Source: Pseudomonas mendocina
GTDB lineage: Bacteria; Pseudomonadota; Gammaproteobacteria; Pseudomonadales; Pseudomonadaceae
Length of the DNA stretch: 64,000 bases
NCBI RefSeq assembly: GCF_900636545.1
Contig: NZ_LR134290.1
Span: 992,001 to 1,056,000, forward strand
Reading direction: 5' to 3'
In this document: positions 39,493-48,214 of the stretch, in pieces
How positions within the stretch are numbered: the stretch's first letter is position 1
How the letters are laid out: the number at the start of each line of letters is the position of its first letter
Position numbers and translations under genes: made by a program
Notes under the pieces: generated by a model
Database searches by the model: none
Told to the model about the DNA's origin: nothing
The model's input: the letters and a program-made list of their open reading frames with translations, nothing else

Positions 39493-39496
39493 GGGA

Positions 39497-39787
39497 TCAG
39501 TCCGGTTGCCAGTCCAGGGTCAGCGCTTCCTGCCAGGCAAAGCGCTCGAAGTGGCTGGCAACGACATCCTGGAGGCGTTTCAAGTCATCACTGCTGGCGC
39601 TTTCCACCTGCAGGCGCAGGCTCTGATCTTCCGCCTTCAAGGTGGCCAGGCCTGCGTTGAACTCGATACGTCCCTGCTGCTCGTCGAAACTGACGGGAAT
39701 CTTGTGTGCGAAGTGCTTGCACAGCCGGCTGATATAGCGCGCCGGGGTATCTGTGAGCACCACGGCGCTGCTGCTGAATGTATTCAT
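39497..39787 (-). CDS. DUF2218 family protein
   Basis: A 96-residue protein from ATG 39787 (MNTFSSSAVVL), with the family pattern of RYISRLCKHFAHKIPVSFDEQQGRIEF and a C-terminal SHFERFAWQEALTLDW. No signal peptide or membrane segment. Members are small cytoplasmic proteins of unknown role, often beside iron or redox genes. It lies downstream of the oxidoreductase at 39841 on the same strand. Confidence 0.8.
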   Translation of the reverse strand: MNTFSSSAVVLTDTPARYISRLCKHFAHKIPVSFDEQQGRIEFNAGLATLKAEDQSLRLQVESASSDDLKRLQDVVASHFERFAWQEALTLDWQPD

Positions 39788-39840
39788 GACAATTCCTCTG
39801 GGTCTTGCGTTCGCATTGGTCATTTGAGCGGCCGTGCGGT

Positions 39841-40482
39841 TCAGTACGCCAGGGTGAAGCGCTGGCGGATATGCTGCGGTCGTTCGGCTTCATCGATCAG
39901 CGCCACGGCCAGGTCGGCGACCGAAATGCTGCCAGGCTCGTCACAGTTCATCAGCAGTTCGTCCTGGCCCAGGCGAAATTTGCCGGTGCGCGGCCCAGGG
40001 ACGAGTTGGGCGGCAGGCGAGAGAAAGCTCCACTCCAGATCCTGTTCGTCACGCAGCATGTTCAGCGCCTGTCGTGCGCCTTCGGCGCCTTCCTTGTATT
40101 CGGCGGGAAAGTCCGGCGTGTCGATTAGTTGCACGCCCGGAGCGACGTAGAGACTGCCGGCACCACCGACCATCAGCAGGCGTTTGATTCCGGCCTGCTT
40201 GCTCGCGGAGATGATCGAGCGGCTGCCGGCGATGAACTGCTCACGAATGTCCGCAACGCTCCAGCCCGGATTGAACGCGCTGATCACTGCGTCATGCCCA
40301 CGCAACTGCTCGGCCAGCGCCACGCTGTCATGAACGTCTGCCTGAATGGCGGTGAGTTGCGGATGTGCGCCAAGTTTCTGCGGATGGCGTACCAGGGCCG
40401 TGACCTGATGGCCACGATTCAGGGCTTCCTGCAGCAGGGCTGCGCCGACATAACCGGTGGCGCCAATCAGAGCGATCTTCAT
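39841..40482 (-). CDS. NAD(P)-binding oxidoreductase (NmrA/atypical SDR type)
   Basis: It has 213 residues from ATG 40482. The Rossmann motif GATGYVGAALLQEAL (about 7-21) and the following ALVRHPQKL place it with NAD(P)H-binding epimerase-like proteins; HDAVISAFNPGW and the RLLMVGGAGSLYV strand are family-typical. The longer in-frame extension upstream overlaps the regulatory region and lysR and is rejected. It is divergent from lysR at 40580, which probably controls it. Confidence 0.85.
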   Translation of the reverse strand: MKIALIGATGYVGAALLQEALNRGHQVTALVRHPQKLGAHPQLTAIQADVHDSVALAEQLRGHDAVISAFNPGWSVADIREQFIAGSRSIISASKQAGIKRLLMVGGAGSLYVAPGVQLIDTPDFPAEYKEGAEGARQALNMLRDEQDLEWSFLSPAAQLVPGPRTGKFRLGQDELLMNCDEPGSISVADLAVALIDEAERPQHIRQRFTLAY

Positions 40483-40579
40483 GACATGATCCTTGAAGGG
40501 AGAGGGTTCATACATGATCGCTGCTGGATAAAGCCGGTAAAAAGTGGCTTTATGAACTTGAATAATTAAGTAGGGCTTC

Positions 40580-41470
40580 ATGATGGAGCAGCTCAAACGC
40601 ATGGCGCTATTCGCCACTGTCGTGGAAAAGGGCTCGATGGTGGCAGCGGCCGAAGCGATGGGCATGACGGCTTCGGCAGTCAGTCAGCAGATACGTCGCC
40701 TGGAGGAAGCCACTGGGGTCACGCTGCTGCATCGCACCACGCGCAAGTTGACCCTGACCGAAGCGGGCGCCGCCTTCTACGAGAGCTGCCGGCAGATCGT
40801 CGAACTGGCGCAGCAGGCCGAGCAGCGTCTGGCCGAACAGCGCGACGCACCTGTTGGTGAACTGCGCGTCGCTGCGCCGGTGGGGTTTTCTGGCCCCTTG
40901 CTGTGTGAGGCATTGGCTCCCTTGCTCGGCGCTCATCCGGGGTTGAGCCTGAGTCTGTTTTTTCAGGATGAGCAGATCGACCTGGTCGAGTCGCGTATCG
41001 ACCTGGCTATCCGCGTCGGCCACCAGGAGAACTCCAGCCTGGTGGCCCGCCACGTGACTGACTGGCGCATGCTGCTATGCGCGGCGCCGGCTTACCTGGC
41101 CCGCGCCGGTGTGCCGGTCGAACCGCAGCAATTACTCGGGCTCGACTGGATCGGCCTGCATCTGGAACGCAGCCAGCACCTCACGTTGCATGGTCCGAGT
41201 GGGGCACAGCAGCGCCTGCGGCTGGAGACGCGGATCAGCTGCAACAACATCCTGGCTGCGCGGCAGTTCACCCTGGCGGGTATGGGCGTGTCATTGCAGC
41301 CCGAGCCGGAAATCCGCGAGTTGCTGGCGCGCGGCGAGCTCTTGCCGCTACTGCCGGATTGGCAGCTCGAGGCCATCGGCCTGCATATCGTCACGCCTCG
41401 GCGCGATGCGCAACCGGCCAAGGTGCGCTATGCCATCGAGGCGCTCATGCACCATCTGGTAAAAGCATGA
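40580..41470 (+). CDS. LysR-family transcriptional regulator
   Basis: It has 296 residues: an N-terminal winged helix (MALFATVVEKGSMVAAAEAMGMTASAVSQQIRRLEEATG, about 8-46) and a C-terminal substrate-binding domain (about 92-290). It belongs to the large CrgA/YhjC-like group with LLHRTTRKLTLTEAG. It is divergent from the oxidoreductase gene with a 97 bp AT-rich gap, the classic arrangement for LysR control of the neighbour. Confidence 0.92.
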   Translation: MMEQLKRMALFATVVEKGSMVAAAEAMGMTASAVSQQIRRLEEATGVTLLHRTTRKLTLTEAGAAFYESCRQIVELAQQAEQRLAEQRDAPVGELRVAAPVGFSGPLLCEALAPLLGAHPGLSLSLFFQDEQIDLVESRIDLAIRVGHQENSSLVARHVTDWRMLLCAAPAYLARAGVPVEPQQLLGLDWIGLHLERSQHLTLHGPSGAQQRLRLETRISCNNILAARQFTLAGMGVSLQPEPEIRELLARGELLPLLPDWQLEAIGLHIVTPRRDAQPAKVRYAIEALMHHLVKA

Positions 41471-41692
41471 TGATCATCGTTGGCCTACCTCGGGGCCTGT
41501 TCAAGGTCGGCTGCGCGTCGGTCATGCTGCGTTGATATGGGGCTCAGATGCCCAGTACAAGCCGTAAACTGCGTCTGTTCAGCCTCTTCGTCCTGCCCGG
41601 CGCTAGCTCGCGAGCCTTTGAACAGGTTCCTGGCTGTGCGAGGATGGTCGGCAATCAATCTTTCCGTCAGAAAGGACCCGTGATCCACACCG

Positions 41693-42580
41693 ATGAAGAC
41701 GCCCAAACGTATTGAACCCCTGGTCGAGGATGGCCTGGTGGACGAGGTGCTGCGACCGCTGATGAGCGGCAAGGAAGCAGCGGTATATGTGGTGCGGTGT
41801 GGCGATGAGCTGCGTTGCGCCAAGGTCTACAAGGAAGCCAATAAACGCAGCTTCCGCCAGGCGTCCGAATACCAGGAGGGTCGCAAGGTGCGTGGCAGCC
41901 GGCAGGCGCGGGCCATGGCCAAGGGCAGCAAGTACGGGCGCAAGGAGCAGGAGCAAGCCTGGCAGAACGCCGAAGTGGCAGCCCTGTTCCGCCTCGCCAG
42001 TGCCGGCGTGCGGGTGCCCAAGCCCTATGACTTTCTCGATGGCGTGTTGCTGATGGAACTGGTCGGCGACGGTGAAGGCGATGTGGCACCGCGCCTCAAC
42101 GATGTCGAGCTGCACCCGGACGATGCGCGTGAATTCCATGCCTTCATGATCCAGGAGATCGTCAAGATGCTCTGCGCCGGCCTGGTGCATGGCGATCTGT
42201 CGGAATTCAACGTGCTGCTCGGCCCTGAAGGCCCGGTGATCATCGACCTGCCGCAGGCGGTGGATGCAGCCGCCAACAACCACGCCTTCAGCATGCTCGA
42301 ACGGGACGTGCGCAACATGGCCGAATACTTCGGCCAGTTCGCTCCCGAGCTTAAATACACCAAGTACGCCAAGGAAATGTGGGCGCTCTACGAGGCCGGC
42401 AAGCTGCAGCCCGATACGCCACTGACCGGCGAATTCGCCGAGCCCGAGGACGCCGCCGATATCGACGCGGTGATGCGCGAGATCAAGGCCGCCCTGGCCG
42501 AAGAGGCGAAGAAGCAGGCGCTGCGCAATGCCGAAGACGAGCCCAAGGACGCCGAGCCGACACCGCCCTGGATGCGCTGA
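41693..42580 (+). CDS. RIO1-family serine protein kinase
   Basis: It has 295 residues. The RIO kinase fold is visible: a nucleotide-binding strand MSGKEAAVYVVRCGDELRCAKVYK (catalytic Lys), the catalytic loop LVHGDLSEFNVLL and the metal-binding IIDLPQAVD. The C-terminus is acidic and Lys-rich. RIO1 proteins mature the small ribosomal subunit in archaea and eukaryotes; the bacterial role is not settled. The 222 bp upstream (41471-41692) hold nothing I recognise; AAAGGA precedes the ATG. Confidence 0.9.
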   Translation: MKTPKRIEPLVEDGLVDEVLRPLMSGKEAAVYVVRCGDELRCAKVYKEANKRSFRQASEYQEGRKVRGSRQARAMAKGSKYGRKEQEQAWQNAEVAALFRLASAGVRVPKPYDFLDGVLLMELVGDGEGDVAPRLNDVELHPDDAREFHAFMIQEIVKMLCAGLVHGDLSEFNVLLGPEGPVIIDLPQAVDAAANNHAFSMLERDVRNMAEYFGQFAPELKYTKYAKEMWALYEAGKLQPDTPLTGEFAEPEDAADIDAVMREIKAALAEEAKKQALRNAEDEPKDAEPTPPWMR

Positions 42581-42610
42581 ATAGCGGTTGTCGGGGGGCT
42601 GCGCCTTGCC

Positions 42611-42670
42611 GTAGCCCGGATGAAATCCGGGGCGGTTTTCGCAGCCTCCCCCGGATTGCATCCGGGCTAC
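42611..42670. repeat. Palindromic repeat (GTAGCCCGGATG type)
   Basis: GTAGCCCGGATGAAATCCGGGG and CCCCGGATTGCATCCGGGCTAC are near-perfect inverted arms around a 16 bp centre. This is a well-known Pseudomonas extragenic palindrome. Its right arm overlaps the cueR stop codon (42667-42669). Confidence 0.85.
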
Positions 42671-43098
42671 AAGGTGTCTCCGTGTGCGCAACTCGATGTG
42701 CCGCAGCCCACGCCCTGCTCGATGCCCTTCAAAATCGGGCAGTCCGGCCGGTCGTTACCCTGACAGCTGTTTGCCAGCTCTACCAGCGTATCGCGCAAGG
42801 CACTCATCTCGGCGATCTTGCGTGACAGCGTGGCGATATGTCCCTCGGCCAGCGCCTTCACATCGGCACTGGCGCGTTGCTTGTCCTGCCACAGGGCAAG
42901 CAGCTTGCCGACTTCTTCCAGCGAAAAACCCAGATCCCGTGCGCGTTTGATGAACGCCAGGCGATGCAGGTCGCTGCTGCTGTACTGTCGATAGCCACTC
43001 TCCGAGCGCCCCGCATGGGGCAGCAGGTCGATGGACTCGTAGTAGCGAATCATCTTGGCACTCAGGCCGGTGTGCTTGGCAGCTTGGCCGATGTTCAT
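42667..43098 (-). CDS. cueR: Cu(I)-responsive MerR-family regulator CueR
   Basis: It has 143 residues: a MerR helix-turn-helix ([27 protein letters not shown]), a dimerisation helix, and the metal loop [11 protein letters not shown] whose two cysteines bind a single Cu(I). The longer Cys-containing tail ([12 protein letters not shown]) is usual in pseudomonads. The start overlaps the copA stop (ATGA), so cueR is translated with copA and copper induces its own sensor. The likely targets are the two operator-like sites at 45569 and 46035. Confidence 0.95.
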   Translation of the reverse strand: MNIGQAAKHTGLSAKMIRYYESIDLLPHAGRSESGYRQYSSSDLHRLAFIKRARDLGFSLEEVGKLLALWQDKQRASADVKALAEGHIATLSRKIAEMSALRDTLVELANSCQGNDRPDCPILKGIEQGVGCGTSSCAHGDTL

Positions 43099-45464
43099 GC
43101 TCGCGGTCTCCAGCGATTGAGCAGCAATGCGTTGCTCACCACGCTGACGCTGGACAGCGCCATGGCGGCGCCAGCGAACATCGGGTTGAGCAGGCCGGCG
43201 GCGGCCAGTGGGATGCCAATTAGGTTGTAGATGAAGGCCCAGAACAGGTTCTGGCGAATCTTGGCGTAGGTGCGCCGGCTGATGTCCAGGGCGGCCGCCA
43301 CCAGGCGCGGGTCGCCGCGCATCAGGGTGATACCGGCGGCATGCATCGCCGCGTCGGTGCCGCCGCCCATGGCGATACCGACGTCCGCAGCCGCTAGGGC
43401 CGGTGCGTCGTTGATGCCGTCGCCGACCATGGCCACGGTGCCCTGCTTGCGCAGTTCGCCAACCAGGCGGGCCTTGTCGGCCGGCAGTACCTGCGCGTGA
43501 GGTTCGTCGATACCCAGCACACTGGCGACCGCAGCCACGCTGCCCTGGTTGTCGCCGCTGATCAGATGGCTGGTGATGCCCTGTGCACGCAGTTCGGTGA
43601 TGGCGTCGGCCGCACCTTCCTTGAGCTGATCACCGAAGGCCAGCAGGCCGAGCAGGCGAGGGGCGTCACCGGTTTCGATCAGCCAGGACAGGGTACGGCC
43701 CTCGGCCTCCCAGGTGTGGGCGGATTCGGCCAGCTCCCCCACCTGCAATTGGTTTTCCTCCAATAGGCGGCTGCTGCCCAGTTGCAGGCTGCGACCCTCG
43801 ACACTGCCAGCTATCCCACGACCGGCCAGTGCGCGGCTATCGCTGAGTGCCGGCAGGGCGATGTGCTGGTCTGCGCAGCGCTGCAATACGGCCTTGGCCA
43901 GCGGGTGTTCGCTGCCCTGTTGCAGGCTACCGGCCAGGCGCAGCAGTTCTGTTTCGCTGGATTCGCCCAGGCCGATATGGACGATGCGCGGTTTACCTTC
44001 GGTGAGGGTACCGGTCTTGTCGAAGGCGATGTGCTGCACCGCATGCGCCACTTCCAGCGCTTCGGCGTCCTTGATCAGGATGCCATGACGTGCGGCGACG
44101 CCAGTGCCGGCCATGATCGCGGTCGGTGTGGCTAGGCCAAGGGCGCAGGGGCAGGCAATCACCAGTACGGCGACGGCGTTGAGCAATGCGTTTTCCAAGG
44201 ATGCGCCGAGCGCCAGCCAGCCCAGCAGTGTGGCCAGTGCGATGAGCAGTACTGCGGGGACGAACACCTGGCTGACCTTGTCTACCAGCTTCTGGATCGG
44301 CGCCTTGGCTGCCTGGGCAGCCTCGACCAGACGGATGATGCGTGACAGTACGGTCTCTGCACCCAGGGCGGTGGTCTCGACCAGCAGGCGGCCTTCGCCG
44401 TTGATGGCGCCAGCGGTGACCTTGTCGCCCGGCTGCTTGGCGACCGGCAGGCTCTCGCCGCTGATCAGCGCCTCGTCCGCATGGCTGTGGCCCTCCAGTA
44501 CCTGGCCGTCGACCGGGAAGCGCTCGCCCGGCTTGACCAGGATGCGGTCGCCCAGCGCCAGGGCGTCGATGCCGACGCGCTCCTCGCGGCCGTCGACGAG
44601 GCGCGCCGCGTGGTCCGGGCGCAGAGCCTGCAGCGCGTGGATGGCGCTGGCGGTCTGGCGCTTGGCGCGGCTTTCCAGGTATTTGCCGAGCAGGATCAGG
44701 CTGATGATTACCGCCGAGGCTTCGAAGTACAGATGCGGCATGTGCCCGGTGGGCGTCACGGCCCACTGGTACAGACTCAGGCCGTAGCCGGCGCTGGTGC
44801 CGATGGCGACCAGTTGATCCATGTTGCCAGCACGGGCCTTCAGCGCCTGCCAGGCCGCGCGATAGAAGCGCGCGCCGAAGATGAACTGCACCGGTGTTGC
44901 CAGCAGGAACTGCGCCCAGGCCGGCAGCATCCAGTGCAGGCCGAAAGGCTCGACCAGCATCGGCAGCACCAGCGGCAGGGTCAGGGCGATGGCGGCCAGC
45001 AAGGTCAGGCGCTCACGCCGTAAACGGCGCTGAGCCAGATCGGTGGCCGGGCGTTCTCCGAGCAGTTGTGCTTTGTAGCCGGCGGCAACGACAGCCTTCA
45101 CCGCCAACTGTGGGTCGAAACCGGCAAGTACCTGCAGGCGCGCCTTCTCATCGGCAAGATTGACGGCGACCTGGCTGACACTCGGCAGCTTGCCCAGTGC
45201 GCGCTCTATACGACCGACGCAGCTGGCGCAGGTCATGCCCTCGATACCCAACTCCAGCGGCTGGCTGGGCACGTTGTAACCGGCGCCCTCGATGGCGCTG
45301 ATCAACTGCGGCAGGCTGCCGGCGGGCGCTTCGATACGCGCCTGCTCATTGGCCAGGTTGACGCTGGCGCTGCTCACCTCCGGTAATTTGCGCAGCGCGC
45401 GCTCGACACGACCGGCACAACTGGCGCAGGTCATGCCCTGAATCGGCAGATCAAAGGTGGTCAT
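43095..45464 (-). CDS. copA: Cu(I)-exporting P1B-type ATPase CopA
   Basis: It has 789 residues. Two N-terminal heavy-metal-associated domains (GMTCASC at about 10-16 and 76-82) are followed by eight membrane helices, an actuator loop (ISGES), the transport site CPC in [12 protein letters not shown], the phosphorylation motif DKTGTLTEG, the SEHPLAKA motif and the [10 protein letters not shown] hinge. It exports cytoplasmic Cu(I) to the periplasm. A CueR-type promoter lies upstream on the same strand. Confidence 0.97.
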   Translation of the reverse strand: MTTFDLPIQGMTCASCAGRVERALRKLPEVSSASVNLANEQARIEAPAGSLPQLISAIEGAGYNVPSQPLELGIEGMTCASCVGRIERALGKLPSVSQVAVNLADEKARLQVLAGFDPQLAVKAVVAAGYKAQLLGERPATDLAQRRLRRERLTLLAAIALTLPLVLPMLVEPFGLHWMLPAWAQFLLATPVQFIFGARFYRAAWQALKARAGNMDQLVAIGTSAGYGLSLYQWAVTPTGHMPHLYFEASAVIISLILLGKYLESRAKRQTASAIHALQALRPDHAARLVDGREERVGIDALALGDRILVKPGERFPVDGQVLEGHSHADEALISGESLPVAKQPGDKVTAGAINGEGRLLVETTALGAETVLSRIIRLVEAAQAAKAPIQKLVDKVSQVFVPAVLLIALATLLGWLALGASLENALLNAVAVLVIACPCALGLATPTAIMAGTGVAARHGILIKDAEALEVAHAVQHIAFDKTGTLTEGKPRIVHIGLGESSETELLRLAGSLQQGSEHPLAKAVLQRCADQHIALPALSDSRALAGRGIAGSVEGRSLQLGSSRLLEENQLQVGELAESAHTWEAEGRTLSWLIETGDAPRLLGLLAFGDQLKEGAADAITELRAQGITSHLISGDNQGSVAAVASVLGIDEPHAQVLPADKARLVGELRKQGTVAMVGDGINDAPALAAADVGIAMGGGTDAAMHAAGITLMRGDPRLVAAALDISRRTYAKIRQNLFWAFIYNLIGIPLAAAGLLNPMFAGAAMALSSVSVVSNALLLNRWRPRA

Positions 45465-45568
45465 GGTTGTTCGGCTCCCTGTAGCAGGCCGTTGAAAAAC
45501 GTAGGCCAGGCAGTTTTGCCAAGGCAGGTGGCTTTCAATGGTCTGGTAACGACTTGACTACAGGATCA

Positions 45569-45593
45569 ACCTTGACCCCATGGCAAGGTCAAG
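45569..45593 (-). promoter_or_regulatory. CueR-type operator/promoter of copA
   Basis: Read on the minus strand it is CTTGACCTTGCCATGGGGTCAAGGT, with a -35 TTGACC and the 19 bp spacer dyad typical of MerR-family promoters, then a -10-like TTGATCCT. The site starts 3 bp beyond the stop of the upstream periplasmic gene and about 105 bp before copA. Confidence 0.8.
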
Positions 45594-45596
45594 CCC

Positions 45597-45989
45597 TCAG
45601 TTCAGTGTCGGCGCGGCATGCAGTCGCAGGCCATCGCTGCCCATGGCAATACGGTAGCGGCGCACTTCGCCGGCCTGCAGTTCCAGCGACTGACCGGCGA
45701 GCTGGTTGATACCGTCCTGGCAGGGACCGGTGCCGGTCAGGCCGAGGCGCAGCGAGACCTTGCCCGGCGGCAGATTGAAGGACACTGACTGACCCTGGTG
45801 CAGGCGTGCGGCCATCTGGTCATGCAGGTACAGCGCGACCTCGCAGGTGGTCGCTACTTCCAGGCGTTCGCGCGAGACGATCAGCACCGCATAACCTTCG
45901 CCCTGGCTTGTCGACGGCAACGGGGCCAGTGGTTCGGCCTGGGCCAGAGGCGCCAGCAGCAGGACAAGGGCAGAGCAGAGCAGGCGCAT
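45597..45989 (-). CDS. Small periplasmic protein between the two CueR operators
   Basis: A 130-residue protein with a clear signal peptide (MRLLCSALVLLLAPLAQA, cleaved before EPLAPL). The mature part is a small beta-rich domain with two cysteines (TTCEVALYL and GPCQDGIN) that may form a disulfide, and the pattern VSFNLPPGKVSLRLGL seen in small envelope proteins. I do not recognise a named family. It lies inside the copper cluster, reading toward the copA promoter, with its start facing copZ, so a role in envelope copper stress is an inference from position only. Confidence 0.75.
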   Translation of the reverse strand: MRLLCSALVLLLAPLAQAEPLAPLPSTSQGEGYAVLIVSRERLEVATTCEVALYLHDQMAARLHQGQSVSFNLPPGKVSLRLGLTGTGPCQDGINQLAGQSLELQAGEVRRYRIAMGSDGLRLHAAPTLN

Positions 45990-46034
45990 GGTGATGATCC
46001 TCGCAGGGGAATGCTAATGGCATGACGCAAGGGC

Positions 46035-46065
46035 TTGACCTTGCCATCGTGGCAAGGTTGAGACT
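46035..46065 (+). promoter_or_regulatory. CueR-type operator/promoter of copZ
   Basis: TTGACC (46035-46040), a 19 bp spacer containing the dyad CCTTGCCATCGTGGCAAGG, then a -10-like GAGACT. The dyad is almost the same as at copA. It lies about 35 bp before the copZ start. Confidence 0.8.
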
Positions 46066-46099
46066 ACTCCCATCGACCACTGATCCAAGGAGTCAGCAC

Positions 46100-46297
46100 A
46101 TGCAACAGTTCAAGGTTAGCGGAATGTCGTGCGGTCATTGCGTGCGCGCCATCACCCAGGCAATCCAGGCACAGGATCAGGCGGCCAGGGTCGAAGTCGA
46201 TCTGGCCGCGGGGCTTGTGCGCGTGCAGGGCGAGCTGGATGCAGCGCGGATACAGGCCGCCATTCGTGAAGAGGGTTACGAGGTCACGCCTGCCTAG
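46100..46297 (+). CDS. copZ: Copper chaperone CopZ
   Basis: A 65-residue single heavy-metal-associated domain with the copper site GMSCGHC (about residues 9-15) and the ferredoxin-like fold pattern through EEGYEVTPA. The start at 46100 has AAGGAG 7 nt upstream; an upstream in-frame ATG at 46022 would read across the CueR promoter. CopZ carries Cu(I) to CopA and CueR. Confidence 0.95.
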   Translation: MQQFKVSGMSCGHCVRAITQAIQAQDQAARVEVDLAAGLVRVQGELDAARIQAAIREEGYEVTPA

Positions 46298-46309
46298 GCC
46301 CCTGATTGG

Positions 46310-46930
46310 CTAAGGCCACTGCCGCAGCAGGCCGCGAAAGCAGCTGTCGATCATGGCCGGGGTGTCGGTCTGCGCATCGAACAGATTGGGATCGCGCAGC
46401 CAGTCGCTGAACAGGCCGACGATCAGGGCGTGCAACGTGCGCGAGGCCAGGCGCGGGGTGATGCCCGGCTGCAGATGCGGCTGCACGGCCGGCAGGGCGA
46501 ACTGTTGTTCGCACAGGGCGATGAACTGGTTGACGAAGGTCTCGTGGCGCTCCTCGGCCTCACGCAGGTCTTCGGTGAACTCGCAGCGGCGCAGCAGCAC
46601 GGTGAGGATGCGCCGCCGCTGTTCATCCAGCACCAGATTGGCCATCGCCTCGATGCACAGGTCGCGCAGCAGCTGCAGCGATGACAGGCCATCGACTGCC
46701 GCCAGCTGTTCGGCCAGTGGCTCTAACGGCAGGCGTACCTGATTGAGCATCTCGTGGAACAGATGCGCCTTGTTCTGGAAGTGCCAGTAGACCGCCCCGC
46801 GCGTCACACCAGCATGCCGGGCGATGTGCTCCAGGCTGGTGTGGGCGACCCCGCGTTCGAGAAACAGCTGTTCTGCGGCGGCGAGGATGGCGCCGCGGGT
46901 CTTCTCCGCGTCTTCTTTGGTTCTACGCAT
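46310..46930 (-). CDS. TetR-family repressor of the adjacent RND pump
   Basis: It has 206 residues. The N-terminal helix-turn-helix (TSLEHIARHAGVTRGAVYWHFQNKAHLFHEML) and KTRGAILAAAEQLFLERG match the TtgR/AcrR/NalC-like pump repressors; the C-terminal ligand domain is helical. It is divergent from the membrane-fusion gene across 124 bp, the usual layout of a local pump repressor. Confidence 0.92.
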   Translation of the reverse strand: MRRTKEDAEKTRGAILAAAEQLFLERGVAHTSLEHIARHAGVTRGAVYWHFQNKAHLFHEMLNQVRLPLEPLAEQLAAVDGLSSLQLLRDLCIEAMANLVLDEQRRRILTVLLRRCEFTEDLREAEERHETFVNQFIALCEQQFALPAVQPHLQPGITPRLASRTLHALIVGLFSDWLRDPNLFDAQTDTPAMIDSCFRGLLRQWP

Positions 46931-47054
46931 GGCGATCCGGGTAATTGGGACTAGGCTCAGGAGGTATCGAGTTTACCGATTTTGCCCCGTCTGCTGGTGG
47001 TGCGCTTCGCTGTGTCGCTTCTGCCCCGCGGCTAGCCATGGAGAGGAATGCCTC

Positions 47055-48209
47055 ATGTCGTTCGTTCGCCTGAACCGTTTCTACCTATCCGCAACTGCAA
47101 CGCTCCTCCTCGCGCTCGGTGCGCAGGCCGCCGACGCGCCACCTACGGCGGTGACGGTGGAGCGGATCAAGGTTGGTGAACTGCCCATCGTGCTGGAGTA
47201 CCCGGCTCGCACGACCGGTTATCGCGAGGTGCAGGTCAGGGCCCAGGTCGGCGGCATTCTGCAGGAGCGGACCTATCTGGAAGGGAGCCGGGTGCAGAAG
47301 GACCAGGTGCTGTTTCGCATCGACGCGCGTCCCTACGAGGCCGCCCTGGCACGCGCCAAGGGCGCGCTGGCGCAGGAGCAGGCGCGCTTCCGGCAGACCG
47401 ATCGTGATCTCAAGCGCATCCGTGAATTGCAGAAGAAGGGTTTCGCCAGCGAGAGCGAGCTGGACAACGCCATTTCCAATTTCGAGCAAAGCAAGGCCAA
47501 TATCGAGGCGGCCCAGGCCGAGGTGCAGTCGCGTCAGATCGACCTCGACTACACCACGGTGAAGGCGCCGATCACCGGCATGACTAGCAAGGAGAGCGTT
47601 TCCGAGGGCAGCCTGATCGTTGCCGGCGACCCCAGTGCCAGCCTGCTGACGCAGATCACCCAGCTCGATCCGATTTTCGTCAACTTCGCCTATCCGGACG
47701 CCGAGGCCGAGCGCCTGCGGCGTGAGCTGTCCGAAGGCAGCCTGGTACCGCCAAGTAGCGGCAAGCTCAGTATCGAAGTCTATTTCGGTGACGGCTCGGC
47801 CTATCCGACGGCGGGCGAGGTGGACTTCACCGACAGCCTGATCGACCGCGGCACCGGCACCGTCAGCGCTCGTGGCGTGGTACCCAATCCGGAGCAGGAA
47901 CTGCTGCCGGGGCAGTTCGTACGGGTGAAGGTCAAGGGCCTGACTCGTCCCAATGCCATCACCGTGCCGGAGCGTGCCGTCGCTCAGGGACCGCGCGGCA
48001 CCTTTGTCTATGTAGTGGACGAGCAGAATGTCGCGCGGATGCGTCAGGTCAACACGGGCGACACGGCGGGCGGACGCTGGTTGATCCTCTCCGGCGTCAG
48101 TGATGGTGAACGGGTGATCGTCGATGGTCTGGCCAAGGTGCGGCCGGACAGCCCGGTCAAGGTCGAGGAGGCGAAGGCAGCCACGCCCGCCAGTCCGGCG
48201 CAGGAGTAA
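47055..48209 (+). CDS. RND efflux periplasmic adaptor (membrane-fusion protein)
   Basis: It has 384 residues from ATG 47055, with GAGAGGA upstream. A Sec signal peptide (about 1-25, ending AQA) is present, but there is no lipobox cysteine, so unlike MexA it would not be lipid-anchored. It contains the barrel-sandwich lipoyl halves ([32 protein letters not shown] and [22 protein letters not shown]), an alpha-hairpin (about 90-150) that docks to an outer-membrane channel, and a beta-barrel (about 170-260). It forms an operon with the transporter 5 bp downstream. Confidence 0.93.
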   Translation: MSFVRLNRFYLSATATLLLALGAQAADAPPTAVTVERIKVGELPIVLEYPARTTGYREVQVRAQVGGILQERTYLEGSRVQKDQVLFRIDARPYEAALARAKGALAQEQARFRQTDRDLKRIRELQKKGFASESELDNAISNFEQSKANIEAAQAEVQSRQIDLDYTTVKAPITGMTSKESVSEGSLIVAGDPSASLLTQITQLDPIFVNFAYPDAEAERLRRELSEGSLVPPSSGKLSIEVYFGDGSAYPTAGEVDFTDSLIDRGTGTVSARGVVPNPEQELLPGQFVRVKVKGLTRPNAITVPERAVAQGPRGTFVYVVDEQNVARMRQVNTGDTAGGRWLILSGVSDGERVIVDGLAKVRPDSPVKVEEAKAATPASPAQE

Positions 48210-48214
48210 AGGCC

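Noticed and set aside
41471..41692. Possible small gene or RNA between lysR and the RIO kinase
   Set aside because: No frame with a ribosome site and no clear hairpin or tRNA-like fold could be supported.
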